From NCBI RefSeq assembly GCF_002574545.1, contig NZ_NUGT01000024.1, forward strand, positions 1 to 32,018: 32,018 nt of DNA, in the 5' to 3' direction. A program made the position numbers and the translations under genes. How positions within the stretch are numbered: the stretch's first letter is position 1; the number at the start of each line of letters is the position of its first letter. The DNA comes from Bacillus sp. AFS055030 (GTDB lineage Bacteria > Bacillota > Bacilli > Bacillales > Bacillaceae_G). Below the pieces are notes generated by a model. The model had not been told where the DNA came from. It worked only from the letters and a program-made list of their open reading frames with translations, and did not search any database. Shown piece after piece: positions 7,643 through 16,982 of the stretch.

Positions 7643-10600
7643 CTAGTTAAATTTCTTTTTCAATTCTTCTAACGTTAATTTACTTGTTTTTTCAACTGGT
7701 TTAATAGATGTAGGGAAATATGGATTTGTTGTCATAAAGTTCTTTTCAACATAATTGAAGTCCAAAATATCAACTACTCCATCTTTATTTAGATCTTCCT
7801 TCAACTTATCTCCAGTTACATGCGCTTTATTTGCAATAAGCTTTGCATCATAAATGTCGATTACATTATCTCCATTAATGTCTCCTGCCGCTGCAGTATC
7901 GGTATAAGCGAAATAGTCTATTCCTTGGATTTTTCCATCTACTAATTTACTTAATTTAACTTTTCTACTATATTGATAGTGTCCTGGTATGCTAACTACG
8001 AATGTATAATCATCTTTAGTGGCAGGAATATTTAAAATCGTCATATAGCCATGATCAGAAATATCCGCTTTATATTGTTTACCATTTTTATCTACAACAT
8101 ATGCTTTTACACCTAGCTTCGAATAATCTAAATCGTAGTTATAAAAGTTAACTGCTTCACCGTGAAAATACCCTTCTAGAACTGAGTGTTGGGCGATGAA
8201 TTTAAAGTGATTAGCATATGTCGGTAACGTAACCTTATTCCCTTCATTTGTTTGATAAGTTGACTCTTGATAATAAAAGCCACTCTCCCTCATATAGTTA
8301 AGGTCGCTCACTACCTTTAAATTAATATCTAACAAATCAATATTCCCATTAATTTTTACTGGTAAATTCGTCTTTTTATCCTTAATATCAACTGATAATG
8401 TTGTAATATTTGACCACGTATCCTCTGTTATTTGTGGTTTTCCAATGCGAATACTCCAATTATTTTTCTTCATTAACTCATCTAATTGTTTCGATTGCTT
8501 TACACTCATAACTTTGTAATAGTTTGGAATATTAATAGTTGCGTTAGCACTTGTTAAATTTTTCGCATTGTGGATCGTAAATATACTTGTAAACTCTGAA
8601 CCTAAAGTAACTTCTTTAGACTTTGTATTAATTGTTGCGTATCGGTCACCTTTATTAATAATCGTAAAATCAGGGAAAACCGGGTTTCCTGCTGTTGCAT
8701 AATCATAGGTATAAATTGCTACGTTCGTAGGGTAATTTGCATACTCTTCTGGTAATACACCAAATTTGAAGTCACCATTTTTAGTTGGGAAAAATTGTGC
8801 TGTCGGCCATGATGAATCCTGATAAGCATAAACTGAGTTTGCTTCTTGAGTTAGCTCATGTCCTCTACTCTTTAGATAATCGATTGTATCGTCGTATACA
8901 TTTCCATGGACCCAGTAAGCTTTGTAATCTTTACCATCCATTGGGTTTGTTTCAGTTGTTAAATCCGCATCGGAAATTTCATTAATGCCTGTCTTTTTAT
9001 CAAATACTACTTTTGGAGGGGTATTATCAATTACCATATCATTGTCAACTTTATAGGTTTTCCCAGCAGCATCTGTACCAATATAAGAAACAATGTATTT
9101 GCCTTCATCTAAAGGTTCATATTCAAGTGTTAATGGCTTATTTGGATCACCTGTAAATAATTTTGCATCACCAGAAAAGCCGTACATGATTAAGTAGTCT
9201 GTATCAACATTTGCACCTGCACAATCGAAAGTACCGTATAGGCCAATTGGTTTTCCAGATAGATCGCTAACAACAACATCGATTTTTTCCATCTCACTGT
9301 TAAATCTTACTGTAACTGGTGTAAAAGGTAGTATATCAGGATGGAAGTTACTTAAGTCACTTGTTATTGCATTCTTAAAGAAATCAACCTTTGCAAATCC
9401 ACTTGTCGTATACCTCACGTGGAACGGTATTTGGTACTCCTGTGTTTTCGATTCATTTTCTACATAAATATAGCCTTCATATATGCCAAATTCAGCAGAT
9501 TTTGGTATTGTTACTTTGGCGTCTATATTGACACTGTCATTTCCATTAACAGTTACTTCAGAAGGCAGTTCGAGTTTCACTCCATTTTTACTAGCATCTC
9601 TTGAAACCTCATCAATCGTTAAAAATTCTACTCTTGTATGATATGTTTCATTATTTTTGCTTAAATTTTTAATATTAATTGAAGTTGTACGATTTTGTTC
9701 CTCGCTTGTTTGTGTAATACTTCCGAATGGTAATGAACCTGATAGATCATCGATTTGCTTTTTAAAACCATTTTCATCCAATGTATACGATTTATTTTGT
9801 ACTTCTACTAAAGTCGTGTTATGAACTGCCTCGTAAGCATCTACTCGACCAGCTCCAACTTCGTTTACATGATATGTTCTTCCTTTTAATGGATCGGCTG
9901 TATTCATAAGTGCTGCTTTTACATCGGCAACAGTATATTCTGGGTGGGATTGTAGTAATAATGCAGCAACACCCGCAACATGTGGCGTAGCCATTGAAGT
10001 CCCATCCATGCTCGCGTAACTAGTTGAGTAATCCGTTTCTTCCCCAGGATTATTAATATATTCTGGTACAGTTGAGAAAATAGAAACACCTGGTGCCACA
10101 ACATCTGGTTTAATATCAAAATTATTACTTACAGGTCCTCGGGAACTAAAGTCTGCTAATACGTCACCAGATGTCATATTTGACTGTAAATCCGTCATTT
10201 TTAATTGAACATCCGGATTCTTAGTGAGCTCATCAACAATACTTTTCCCTTCCTCTTGACTCATTTTAAAAGTAGGTACATAACCAAAGTTTTCACCTAA
10301 AAAGAAAGGAATCTCTTCTTCTATATTATTATAAATTAACACTGCTACTGCTCCTTTTTCATGAGCACGTCGGATTTTTTCATCAAAAGATAAAGTACCA
10401 CGTGATATTAGCGCCACTTTGCCACTTACGTCTTTATTTGTATAATCCTCCTCGGCACCTATTCCTACATCTACAACATTCAATTTTTTATCAATAATAT
10501 TTAAGTAATCTTTTCCTAAACCGTGAGCCATTAACTCATTTTCAACTGAAACATTCCCTATACTCGTTTGTACAGTTGGTATATCTGTAGGAACATCGCT

Positions 10601-11797
10601 TGCTCCGACAGTAATAGCTAATGGTGACGAACCAGGAGAACCTAGTGACCCTGGAGTAGGACCTGCATTACCTCCCGCTACCACGGGAACTACCCCTTGT
10701 AAAGCTGCATTATTAATCGCTACTGCTGTAGCATCTAAAGAATAATTATTACTGTTTCCTAAAGAAAGATTAATTACATCCATCCCATCTTCTACAGCCT
10801 TTTCAATTCCAGCAATAATCCAAGAATCATATCCTGAACCATAATGACCTAAAACACGATATGCATATAAGTCAACATTTGGTGCTACGCCAGTCATTGC
10901 ATAATCAACGTTATTTCGCGGGTTTGATGCAATTGTACCCGCAACATGTGTTCCATGTTCAGTAACAAATGGACGGCCATCAATTTCTGCCGGCTCACCA
11001 GAAGCAGCTAAATCTGCAGGTGTAGATTCCATTGGATCCGAGTCATTATCTACAAAATCATAACCACCTTTATAAACATCCTTTAAATCCGGATGATTAT
11101 AATCAATACCCGTATCAAGAACTCCTACTTTAATCCCCTGGCCATTTATATCCTCGTTATGTAAACGATCTACACCTAAAAGTGGTAACGCTGGTGGCAC
11201 ACTTTTATTTTTTGTAGAAGAATTAACAGAAAGCTCTTTGATCGGTACACTAACTTTGTTATCCTTCCATACTCGTTTCACAACACCCGTTTGAAGAAGC
11301 AAATTAATTTGATCCGTCGGAATCGTCATTGCCACTCCATTGAATACATTTTCAAATGATTGTTTAATATGAAACTGATTTGTTTTCTTTTTAGCTTGCT
11401 GATTTACTTCCACTTTTTCGTTTTTCTTATTCCATAATTCCGTTAATCGCTTTTTAAAGAACTCTTGTTCACCTTTTATTTTTTCTTTCTTACCTTTAGA
11501 TACCTTTTTGATTTTCCCATTTTGATCATTTTCAATTGGTGAAGTTTTTAGTTCAACTATAATATTTGCAGTTTTATCTTTTAAGGATAATAAGCTTGGG
11601 TCAATCACAAAGCCTTCTTGAGGAGTTAAACGTTTAATCGATTGTCTTTGCTCATCTGTCAGTCCCTTTAAGATTGATTCTACAGAGTTCGACGTTGCAT
11701 AAGATTTTTGTTGAGGCATTAAATAAGATGTAAAAAAGCTTGTAGTTAATACACTTGTTACCATTACATTTAGCATTTTCTTATTTCTAATCTTCAT
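7643..11797 (-). CDS. Large secreted subtilase (S8, Vpr-like) with PA domain and C-terminal dockerin-like module
   Basis: A 1384-residue exoprotein with AGAAGGAG 9 nt before its ATG. Domains in order: signal peptide (1-34); I9-type propeptide (about 75-185); S8 catalytic domain with D228 (VLDTG), H281 (HGTHVAGT) and S601 (GTSMATPH); a PA insert (about 435-530) between His and Ser; Fn3/Ig-like segments (about 690-950); further beta-type regions; and at about 1302-1350 two calcium-loop repeats (DINGDNVID, DLNKDGVVD) typical of type I dockerins. The first two-thirds resemble minor extracellular protease Vpr. Its roles are probably protein degradation for nutrients or processing of secreted proteins. 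The divergent HTH-TPR regulator is a plausible controller. The dockerin is unusual because no cohesin protein is seen in the window; it may instead mediate calcium-dependent stability or self-association. Confidence 0.9.
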   Translation of the reverse strand: MKIRNKKMLNVMVTSVLTTSFFTSYLMPQQKSYATSNSVESILKGLTDEQRQSIKRLTPQEGFVIDPSLLSLKDKTANIIVELKTSPIENDQNGKIKKVSKGKKEKIKGEQEFFKKRLTELWNKKNEKVEVNQQAKKKTNQFHIKQSFENVFNGVAMTIPTDQINLLLQTGVVKRVWKDNKVSVPIKELSVNSSTKNKSVPPALPLLGVDRLHNEDINGQGIKVGVLDTGIDYNHPDLKDVYKGGYDFVDNDSDPMESTPADLAASGEPAEIDGRPFVTEHGTHVAGTIASNPRNNVDYAMTGVAPNVDLYAYRVLGHYGSGYDSWIIAGIEKAVEDGMDVINLSLGNSNNYSLDATAVAINNAALQGVVPVVAGGNAGPTPGSLGSPGSSPLAITVGASDVPTDIPTVQTSIGNVSVENELMAHGLGKDYLNIIDKKLNVVDVGIGAEEDYTNKDVSGKVALISRGTLSFDEKIRRAHEKGAVAVLIYNNIEEEIPFFLGENFGYVPTFKMSQEEGKSIVDELTKNPDVQLKMTDLQSNMTSGDVLADFSSRGPVSNNFDIKPDVVAPGVSIFSTVPEYINNPGEETDYSTSYASMDGTSMATPHVAGVAALLLQSHPEYTVADVKAALMNTADPLKGRTYHVNEVGAGRVDAYEAVHNTTLVEVQNKSYTLDENGFKKQIDDLSGSLPFGSITQTSEEQNRTTSINIKNLSKNNETYHTRVEFLTIDEVSRDASKNGVKLELPSEVTVNGNDSVNIDAKVTIPKSAEFGIYEGYIYVENESKTQEYQIPFHVRYTTSGFAKVDFFKNAITSDLSNFHPDILPFTPVTVRFNSEMEKIDVVVSDLSGKPIGLYGTFDCAGANVDTDYLIMYGFSGDAKLFTGDPNKPLTLEYEPLDEGKYIVSYIGTDAAGKTYKVDNDMVIDNTPPKVVFDKKTGINEISDADLTTETNPMDGKDYKAYWVHGNVYDDTIDYLKSRGHELTQEANSVYAYQDSSWPTAQFFPTKNGDFKFGVLPEEYANYPTNVAIYTYDYATAGNPVFPDFTIINKGDRYATINTKSKEVTLGSEFTSIFTIHNAKNLTSANATINIPNYYKVMSVKQSKQLDELMKKNNWSIRIGKPQITEDTWSNITTLSVDIKDKKTNLPVKINGNIDLLDINLKVVSDLNYMRESGFYYQESTYQTNEGNKVTLPTYANHFKFIAQHSVLEGYFHGEAVNFYNYDLDYSKLGVKAYVVDKNGKQYKADISDHGYMTILNIPATKDDYTFVVSIPGHYQYSRKVKLSKLVDGKIQGIDYFAYTDTAAAGDINGDNVIDIYDAKLIANKAHVTGDKLKEDLNKDGVVDILDFNYVEKNFMTTNPYFPTSIKPVEKTSKLTLEELKKKFN

Positions 11798-12205
11798 TTC
11801 TATGCGCTCCTTCTACTAGATTAAGTTAAACTGTTTGAAAAAAATGATTAAATTAACTAACTCTATTTCATTCCTCCAATAAAAAAAATGGTGTAAAATT
11901 AGAATTGGAATAGTTAGATAAATCTAATAATTTAATTGTAATTTAGCTATTTTTCGTGGTAAATGGGGGTTATTTCAGATCGAATTGTCTTTAATGAGCC
12001 TTATTTTCGACATTCATCATCATAAATTATTTTTCTATTTAGCATTAAAGTCGCATTTTTTACTAAATTTATTGATTGATAGATTTTGCATGGAATGAAA
12101 GTTTTTAAAAATTCAATAGAAATTTTTAGGATTAACTTGGGGGAATCAATGGTTTTCTACTACTCAAACTTTTAATAAAAGGCTTACAAAAAGGAGAAAT
12201 TTGTT
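11798..12205. promoter_or_regulatory. Divergent intergenic region between protease and regulator
   Basis: 408 bp shared by two divergent genes. TTAGAT-AA-ATCTAA (11914-11927) is an inverted repeat suited to a dimeric regulator. No clear sigma-A promoter could be fixed on either strand. A 26-codon ORF (12095-12175) is listed separately. Confidence 0.35.
12095..12175 (+). CDS. Candidate 26-residue peptide upstream of the HTH-TPR gene (uncertain)
   Basis: Reads from ATG 12095 to TAA 12173-12175. The product starts MKVFKNSIEIF and ends in the aromatic tail SMVFYYSNF. No ribosome binding site precedes this ATG, but GGGGGAA precedes the in-frame internal ATG at 12149. It lies on the same strand, 30 bp before a possible peptide-responsive regulator. 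Signalling-peptide genes are often found next to RRNPP receptors, which is why it is listed. It may equally be chance in AT-rich DNA. Confidence 0.2.
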   Translation: MKVFKNSIEIFRINLGESMVFYYSNF

Positions 12206-13426
12206 ATGTATGAGGGGAGAATCATAAAATATTATCGAGAAAAATCTCAAATGACACAAGAACAATTAGGGAAAGGAATTTGTTCTAGTACGCATATTAG
12301 TAAAATAGAAAGATCTCAAACTGAATATGCAAATGAAATTATAGCCCTTCTATCAGATCGACTTGGAATAAAAATCGAAAATGAGATTTTAAAATTAAAA
12401 AATATTAAAATGCGTATAGATAGTTGGCAGCAGTCTATTGTAATGCAGCTATTTGACGAAATAGAAAAAATCAACATAGAACTTGAGCAAGAAGAGTTAA
12501 TTCAAATTTCAAATCATATTAATCAATATAAATTACTTCGCATCCGATATTTATTAATGCGTAATTTAATGAGTGAAGCAAAAGAGCTCATTAATGAAAT
12601 TAAAAAAATAAAGCACAAATTGGCACCTTATGAACGAAATCTTTTTAGACATGTGCAAGGTATTTATCACTTAACGAACCATGAACCTTTACTTGCCATT
12701 CAAGTTTTAAAGAAAATTAATATTGAAGAATATGCAAATGAGGAATATTATTATCACTTAGCTTCTGCTTATCATTCAAATGATTTTCCTGTTATGGCAT
12801 ACTTCTATGCTGATAAAGCCCGACAGTATTTCAAAAGTATTAATTCCTATCTTAGGGTAATCGACTCCGAAATGCTTATGCTAATACAAGTTAAGGATAA
12901 TGAAGAATTTTCTGAGACGATTAAAAGATTTGAAAACTTAATCCAAAGCTGCGAAATTTGTAGATCATCGGACCGAAAAGCAAGGGTATATCATAATTTA
13001 GCTTTTGAATATTATCGAAGAAAAAATTATGAGTTAGCAAAAAAATATTATTTTGAGTCTATGAAATTGAAGGATTCCAATTCGATCCCATACTTACTTT
13101 CCTTAGAAGGATATATACGAAGTTCCTATTATGGAAAACTTTTATCTAAAGGTGAATTATTACAATATGTAGGGAAAGGGTATGATCTTGCTACCAAAAA
13201 AAATGACAAACTTTTTATTAATTTATTCATCTTATTAGACTTATTAATCTTAGAAAAAGAACAAGAATATCACCAATATTTGGCAGATCATTCATTACCA
13301 TTTTTTAAAAAAGTAGGATTCGCTTATCTAATCAATCAATCGGAAAAAGAATTGTTTAACTATTATATTAAAGGCAAACAAACCCGTAAAGCATTAAATA
13401 TGGCAAATACATTAATAAATCAGTAG
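12206..13426 (+). CDS. XRE-HTH/TPR regulator (RRNPP-like, NprR/PlcR-type architecture)
   Basis: A 406-residue protein with AAAAGGAG about 8 nt upstream of ATG. Residues 5-60 are an XRE helix-turn-helix (IIKYYREKSQMTQEQLGKGI, then SSTHISKIERSQ). The rest (about 95-400) is all-helical with TPR-like repeats, for example AKELINEIKK, PVMAYFYADKARQYF and AFEYYRRKNYELAKKYYFES. This layout is that of RRNPP regulators such as NprR and PlcR, cytoplasmic receptors for secreted signalling peptides. In B. cereus NprR controls an extracellular protease; here the regulator is divergent from a large secreted protease, so a similar link is plausible. No canonical pro-peptide gene follows it; the repeat element begins at its stop codon. 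Peptide binding is inferred from architecture only. Confidence 0.75.
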   Translation: MYEGRIIKYYREKSQMTQEQLGKGICSSTHISKIERSQTEYANEIIALLSDRLGIKIENEILKLKNIKMRIDSWQQSIVMQLFDEIEKINIELEQEELIQISNHINQYKLLRIRYLLMRNLMSEAKELINEIKKIKHKLAPYERNLFRHVQGIYHLTNHEPLLAIQVLKKINIEEYANEEYYYHLASAYHSNDFPVMAYFYADKARQYFKSINSYLRVIDSEMLMLIQVKDNEEFSETIKRFENLIQSCEICRSSDRKARVYHNLAFEYYRRKNYELAKKYYFESMKLKDSNSIPYLLSLEGYIRSSYYGKLLSKGELLQYVGKGYDLATKKNDKLFINLFILLDLLILEKEQEYHQYLADHSLPFFKKVGFAYLINQSEKELFNYYIKGKQTRKALNMANTLINQ

Positions 13427-13740
13427 AAAGTAAAAGGCATGTCCCGTACTAATGAGACATGCCTCAGACTGCCCGAAAACGCTCGCTTTCTTCGTTGCTT
13501 CGCCTGTCTGCGGTGCTCATTACCGTCTAAGGTAACTCCGCTCCTCACCAGGCTTCGCGCCTCGAAAGACAAGCGCTTGCAATCAGTCTGAAAATCAGAA
13601 TTACTTTGTCTACACACTGAAGCATGTCCCGTACTAATAAGACATGCCTTTTACTTTCTGATAATCGCTCGCGTTCTTCTTTATTACTTCGCTTCAGACT
13701 TCTGTCCTCGAAAGACAAACGGTTGCAATCAGTCTGAAAA
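13426..13740. repeat. Two copies of a GC-rich structured repeat element
   Basis: Both copies share a hairpin block (arms GGCATGTC/GACATGCC around CCGTACTAAT; 13436-13463 and 13622-13648). Both also share a tail containing CTCGAAAGACAA and TTGCAATCAGTCTGAAAA. Copy 1 (13436-13594) keeps a GC-rich middle bounded by TCAGACTG (13464-13471) and CAGTCTGA (13584-13591), which are perfect inverted ends. Copy 2 (to 13739) is shorter with a decayed middle. In addition, the 18 bp at 13426-13443 are the exact reverse complement of 13641-13658, so the whole block is an inverted structure. GC content is clearly above the surroundings. It resembles a dispersed non-coding Bacillus repeat; whether it is mobile is unknown. 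It may also end transcription of the HTH-TPR gene. Confidence 0.7.
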
Positions 13741-13751
13741 GTTTTTTATGA

Positions 13752-14543
13752 TTATTTTTTAGCTGGCATCGCTTCTTCAAGTGCAAGGTGATTCATATAT
13801 AAATAAGTAGCGTATTCTTTTCCAACGTATCTTAAATGCCATGGTTCATAGTGATATTTTGTGATCTCCACTTTATCTTCAGGGTAACGAATGATAAAGC
13901 CGTATTCATGTGCGTGCTCCGCTAACCATGTACCTTCAGGCGTTTTGGCAAAACCTACTTCTAACTTATTACCAAATGCCGGTGATGAAACATCCATCGT
14001 TAGTCCAGTTTGATGTTCACTCGTTCCTGGATATGCGCTGTATGCTTTAGTCCATTCCTCACCGTGTACAGAAAGATAATTATTGTATAATGAAACTTGT
14101 CGATCATACGAACGATATCCAGAAATTGCTGTTAATGTATAACCATCAGCTGATGCACCAGCAAATAACTTCTCTAATGCATGTCCAGCTTCACTTCTCA
14201 TTCTAGTTTTTTCTTTTATTGCCCCATTTAATGGGATTGATGGATAGATAAGATCACCTGGTTCATAACCATCTGGTAACTTTCGATCTTTATTCACTAA
14301 CACTAAATTTGAATCAACGTTTAAAACTTCTAATAATCCAGATTCATCTTCTTTTGTCGTTTTATAATAATCTGGAAAACTAAGTACCATATCATTTTTA
14401 ACTTTGGCATTCTTTTTAATAACAATTGTTTTAGGTTCTTTGTTTTGTTCATAAAGAGTACCTGCAACACCAGCTACTAAAACGAAAGAAATTGCAATCC
14501 CCAAAATTGGTTTTTTTCTACGATTTTTCATACTTCTGAACAA
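13752..14543 (-). CDS. D-alanyl-D-alanine carboxypeptidase, M15/VanY-LdcB type
   Basis: A 263-residue protein. The start is a TTG at 14543: AGGAGG sits 9 nt upstream, whereas the next ATG (14531) is too far away. Residues 12-30 are an uncleaved signal anchor after a basic N-terminus. The M15B peptidase domain (about 100-255) has SGYRSYDRQ, SEHQTGLTMD (zinc ligands H177 and D184) and HYEPWHLRYVG (catalytic E233, zinc ligand H236). Such enzymes trim D-Ala or tetrapeptide ends of peptidoglycan stems outside the membrane; B. subtilis YodJ is similar. It appears monocistronic, between the repeat element and its own upstream region. The exact substrate (DD or LD bond) cannot be decided from sequence. 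Confidence 0.88.
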   Translation of the reverse strand: MFRSMKNRRKKPILGIAISFVLVAGVAGTLYEQNKEPKTIVIKKNAKVKNDMVLSFPDYYKTTKEDESGLLEVLNVDSNLVLVNKDRKLPDGYEPGDLIYPSIPLNGAIKEKTRMRSEAGHALEKLFAGASADGYTLTAISGYRSYDRQVSLYNNYLSVHGEEWTKAYSAYPGTSEHQTGLTMDVSSPAFGNKLEVGFAKTPEGTWLAEHAHEYGFIIRYPEDKVEITKYHYEPWHLRYVGKEYATYLYMNHLALEEAMPAKK

Positions 14544-14940
14544 TATTTATCTCCTCCTACATTATTTCTATACTTTTTCGCTTTTTTAATTGGTTTTTGT
14601 CGTAAGAATTTGATAGGCGATTAATTACGTTCTGTTTACTCTAGTATCGTCACGAAATCTTATAATCAAACTACTAAATAATCATCGTTTAAGATCAAAC
14701 AAAAACTAACCATAAAAATAATAAAATTTGTTTTACTAAAAATTAGACGATTTAATTATACAAAAAGTTTTATAATCTGACATTTTTTTTAATAATATGT
14801 TATGTTAATAAATAGTATTTATAACAATTAAAAAATTGTGTTAATATAATTTACTCGATAAACAAAAAACAGAATATTTTGGAAGTATTTTACTAAAAAG
14901 ACTAATACATTTAAGAATCTATATATAGGAGAATAAAATT
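14544..14940. other. Intergenic region before the 55-codon membrane peptide gene
   Basis: About 400 bp, AT-rich. It carries the AGGAGG of the carboxypeptidase on the minus strand. On the plus strand a TATAAT (14845-14850) lies about 90 bp before the small ORF, but without a good -35. Nothing else is recognised. Confidence 0.35.
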
Positions 14941-15108
14941 ATGAAATGGCTAATTTGTTTTGGCCCCTTATTAGAACTAGCTATAACAGCTAGTATTGCT
15001 AAATTCTGGGCCGATGATTTTAAAGAAATTGCACCGATTATTATACTTCAGTTTTTACTTTATACTTTTTTAATAACACCAATTCTTCTTTGGGGATTTT
15101 TACGTTAA
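14941..15108 (+). CDS. 55-residue membrane protein of unknown function
   Basis: A complete small gene: TAGGAG lies 9 nt before ATG 14941, the stop is TAA at 15106-15108, and an intrinsic terminator follows within 15 bp. The product starts MKWLICFGPLLELAITAS and ends LLWGFLR. It has two hydrophobic stretches (residues about 3-20 and 33-52) joined by a short acidic loop (WADDFKE), so a two-helix hairpin in the membrane is likely. I do not recognise a family. Its own ribosome binding site and terminator make it convincing as a gene despite its size. Confidence 0.7.
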   Translation: MKWLICFGPLLELAITASIAKFWADDFKEIAPIIILQFLLYTFLITPILLWGFLR

Positions 15109-15122
15109 ATATTCCCGATAAT

Positions 15123-15151
15123 AAAAAACCTTCTTCTCTGAAGGTTTTTTA
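15123..15151 (+). terminator. Terminator of the 55-codon gene
   Basis: AAAAAACCTTC (15123-15133) and GAAGGTTTTTT (15140-15150) form an 11-bp stem with a 6-nt loop, ending in a T-run. Confidence 0.9.
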
Positions 15152-15342
15152 TTATATTCCAATAATACCTTACTTCATTATACGATAGAATTTTAATTCA
15201 AAAGAACTATTCCATCTAATTTACGAGACTTTAGTATGTCGAGTTCATGTCGATTGTGCATTTAACCCGCGCCAGTATTAGGTTTGGTGAATTCATCTTT
15301 TATCAATAATTCGTAATGACTATGTTGTAAAATAGAACAAAA

Positions 15343-15375
15343 AAAACAAGAATACCAAATAGTATTCTTGTTTTT
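15343..15375 (-). terminator. Terminator at the end of the TOMM operon
   Basis: A 13-bp stem (15343-15355 with 15362-15374; core CAAGAATAC/GTATTCTTG) with a 6-nt loop. The A-run at its left reads as a U-tract on the minus strand. It lies 9 bp beyond the SagB stop. Confidence 0.88.
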
Positions 15376-15383
15376 AAGGTTTA

Positions 15384-16958
15384 TTAACTATGCAAGTTTC
15401 CTTTTAGCCAAGGTCGATTCCGATAGTGACCGATTGGGATTTGAATTAAACTCGTTTTTCCCATCTTTTCTAATCCGTATATCTCATCGCATAATTTTGT
15501 ATTGTATCCAAGAAGTGGATGCCCTCCCATTCCTAATGCTGATGCGGCTATTAGTAAACGCTGAACCATTATGCCAGCTTCCATTTGTTGAATTCGATAG
15601 CCTCTATAACTATGTGTTGATTTTAAATGTTCCGTATTACCCATTACATGTATACAAATTGGCACTTGGAATAAATTAACGGTAGGGGCATTCATTCCAG
15701 ACTGGAGCTGTATACGATGATCTCCTAATTTCATTTGTACTAGCGTATGAGTACGATCATCATAATAATAAGCTCCATTGTTAATCCCTTCAACGTTATA
15801 CAAACATAAATATAATTTTGGCCTGTTCTTACTATTTTTAAAGGATCGATCTAAATCATTTATATAGGAGAAGGATGCTGTCGCCTCTTTAAGTAATGTT
15901 GCAAGTTTTATTTGACTAATAGAGCTTAAAACAAAGTCAAGCTCAGGTGAAAACCGTTCTTTACATATCGCGGCAAAATCATAGGATAGACGTTCTACTT
16001 TAGGTAATATAATTCGATGCCGTTCATCTACAGGATCAACAGTTTCGTCAACTTTTCTAAATGATTGAGTCGATTCAATCATCGATACTTTATTGAGTTT
16101 AATTAGCATCGGAAACTCTCTAATCTTTTTTGATTTTATTAAATATTTATGTGAAACTGCTTGTAACTCTTTACTTAGATCGATTGAATAATGATGTTTA
16201 CTTTTTGCATTATCTTTAGACATCAAGCTAGTTACTTCAATAGAGAGTGGAATGATTCCGTAAACACTTTCCTCACGTTCGTTTATGCCGATTAAATGGT
16301 TGATTGCTTGATCGAGAAACTGGTAATATACTCCAGCCTTAAGCCCAAACCGTTTAGCCGCCTCTAAAATCTGTCCAATTAGCACACCGCAATCTAGCCC
16401 TTGAAGACGATAAGAAAAATTATTATATTTGAAGAAATTTTTCCAAAACATTGTTGAAATAAAAATAGTACAAAAACACTTTGGAAGATCGCATCTATCT
16501 CCTAAAGCTCTTGACACATAAGAATCAAAATTTCCTTCTCTTAATAAAACTAAGCAATGTCTAGCAACATCATAATGATAGATCCCTGAACAGACATGTT
16601 CGGACTTCAAATATAAATACAACTCATTCGGATACAATCCTCCACCAGAAGGAATGAATCTTCTGTTTGAAGACATCATATTAACCATTTCATTGGAACC
16701 AGAAGCAATTGCTGTTTGAGCAACTTGGGTTAATCCATATACATACCATAGAAAATAGCCAATTTCGTCTATATTTGGCTCAGATGCGTTCCTGATTTCT
16801 TTTAAGGATAGTGGCACGTTAAGAGAAAGTGGAATAGTAGGTAAATCTTTATAAAGCTTATAAGTTAGTGGGGCATCCTCCCAATCTACTTCCCAATCTG
16901 ATTGATTAGCCTTTTCGATATCAAAATGAAGATTGTGTAGAAATGTTTGTAAACTCAT
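15384..16958 (-). CDS. hcaB: SagB-type FMN-dependent azoline dehydrogenase (tandem nitroreductase domains)
   Basis: The start is ATG 16958 (GGAGG 8 nt upstream); the GTG at 16967 lies inside that ribosome binding site. The product has 524 residues. The first nitroreductase-like half (about 40-260) carries PSGGGLYPNELYLYL (from 103), the hallmark of the SagB family. The second half (about 310-524) is a related but diverged copy (GAYYYD, then LLIAASALGMGGHPLLGYN) lacking that motif. SagB enzymes oxidise thiazolines and oxazolines, made by the YcaO enzyme, to aromatic thiazoles and oxazoles using FMN. It is the last gene of the operon, 24 nt after the cyclodehydratase. The hca symbol is by analogy with Bacillus heterocycloanthracin clusters. 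Confidence 0.85.
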   Translation of the reverse strand: MSLQTFLHNLHFDIEKANQSDWEVDWEDAPLTYKLYKDLPTIPLSLNVPLSLKEIRNASEPNIDEIGYFLWYVYGLTQVAQTAIASGSNEMVNMMSSNRRFIPSGGGLYPNELYLYLKSEHVCSGIYHYDVARHCLVLLREGNFDSYVSRALGDRCDLPKCFCTIFISTMFWKNFFKYNNFSYRLQGLDCGVLIGQILEAAKRFGLKAGVYYQFLDQAINHLIGINEREESVYGIIPLSIEVTSLMSKDNAKSKHHYSIDLSKELQAVSHKYLIKSKKIREFPMLIKLNKVSMIESTQSFRKVDETVDPVDERHRIILPKVERLSYDFAAICKERFSPELDFVLSSISQIKLATLLKEATASFSYINDLDRSFKNSKNRPKLYLCLYNVEGINNGAYYYDDRTHTLVQMKLGDHRIQLQSGMNAPTVNLFQVPICIHVMGNTEHLKSTHSYRGYRIQQMEAGIMVQRLLIAASALGMGGHPLLGYNTKLCDEIYGLEKMGKTSLIQIPIGHYRNRPWLKGNLHS

Positions 16959-16982
16959 TCCAATCACCTCCTATAGCACCAC

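Noticed and set aside
11869-11880. Strong GGAGG followed by ATG on the minus strand upstream of the protease
   Set aside because: The frame closes after two codons (ATG AAA TAG), so it cannot code for a peptide of any size.
13420-13617. 65-codon minus-strand ORF over the GC-rich repeat
   Set aside because: It covers the hairpin and repeat sequence exactly, has no ribosome binding site, and runs antisense to the end of the HTH-TPR gene. Such ORFs are a by-product of the repeat.
13426-13740. CRISPR array
   Set aside because: Only two unequal copies with long unrelated middle parts; no regular repeat-spacer pattern and no cas genes in the window.
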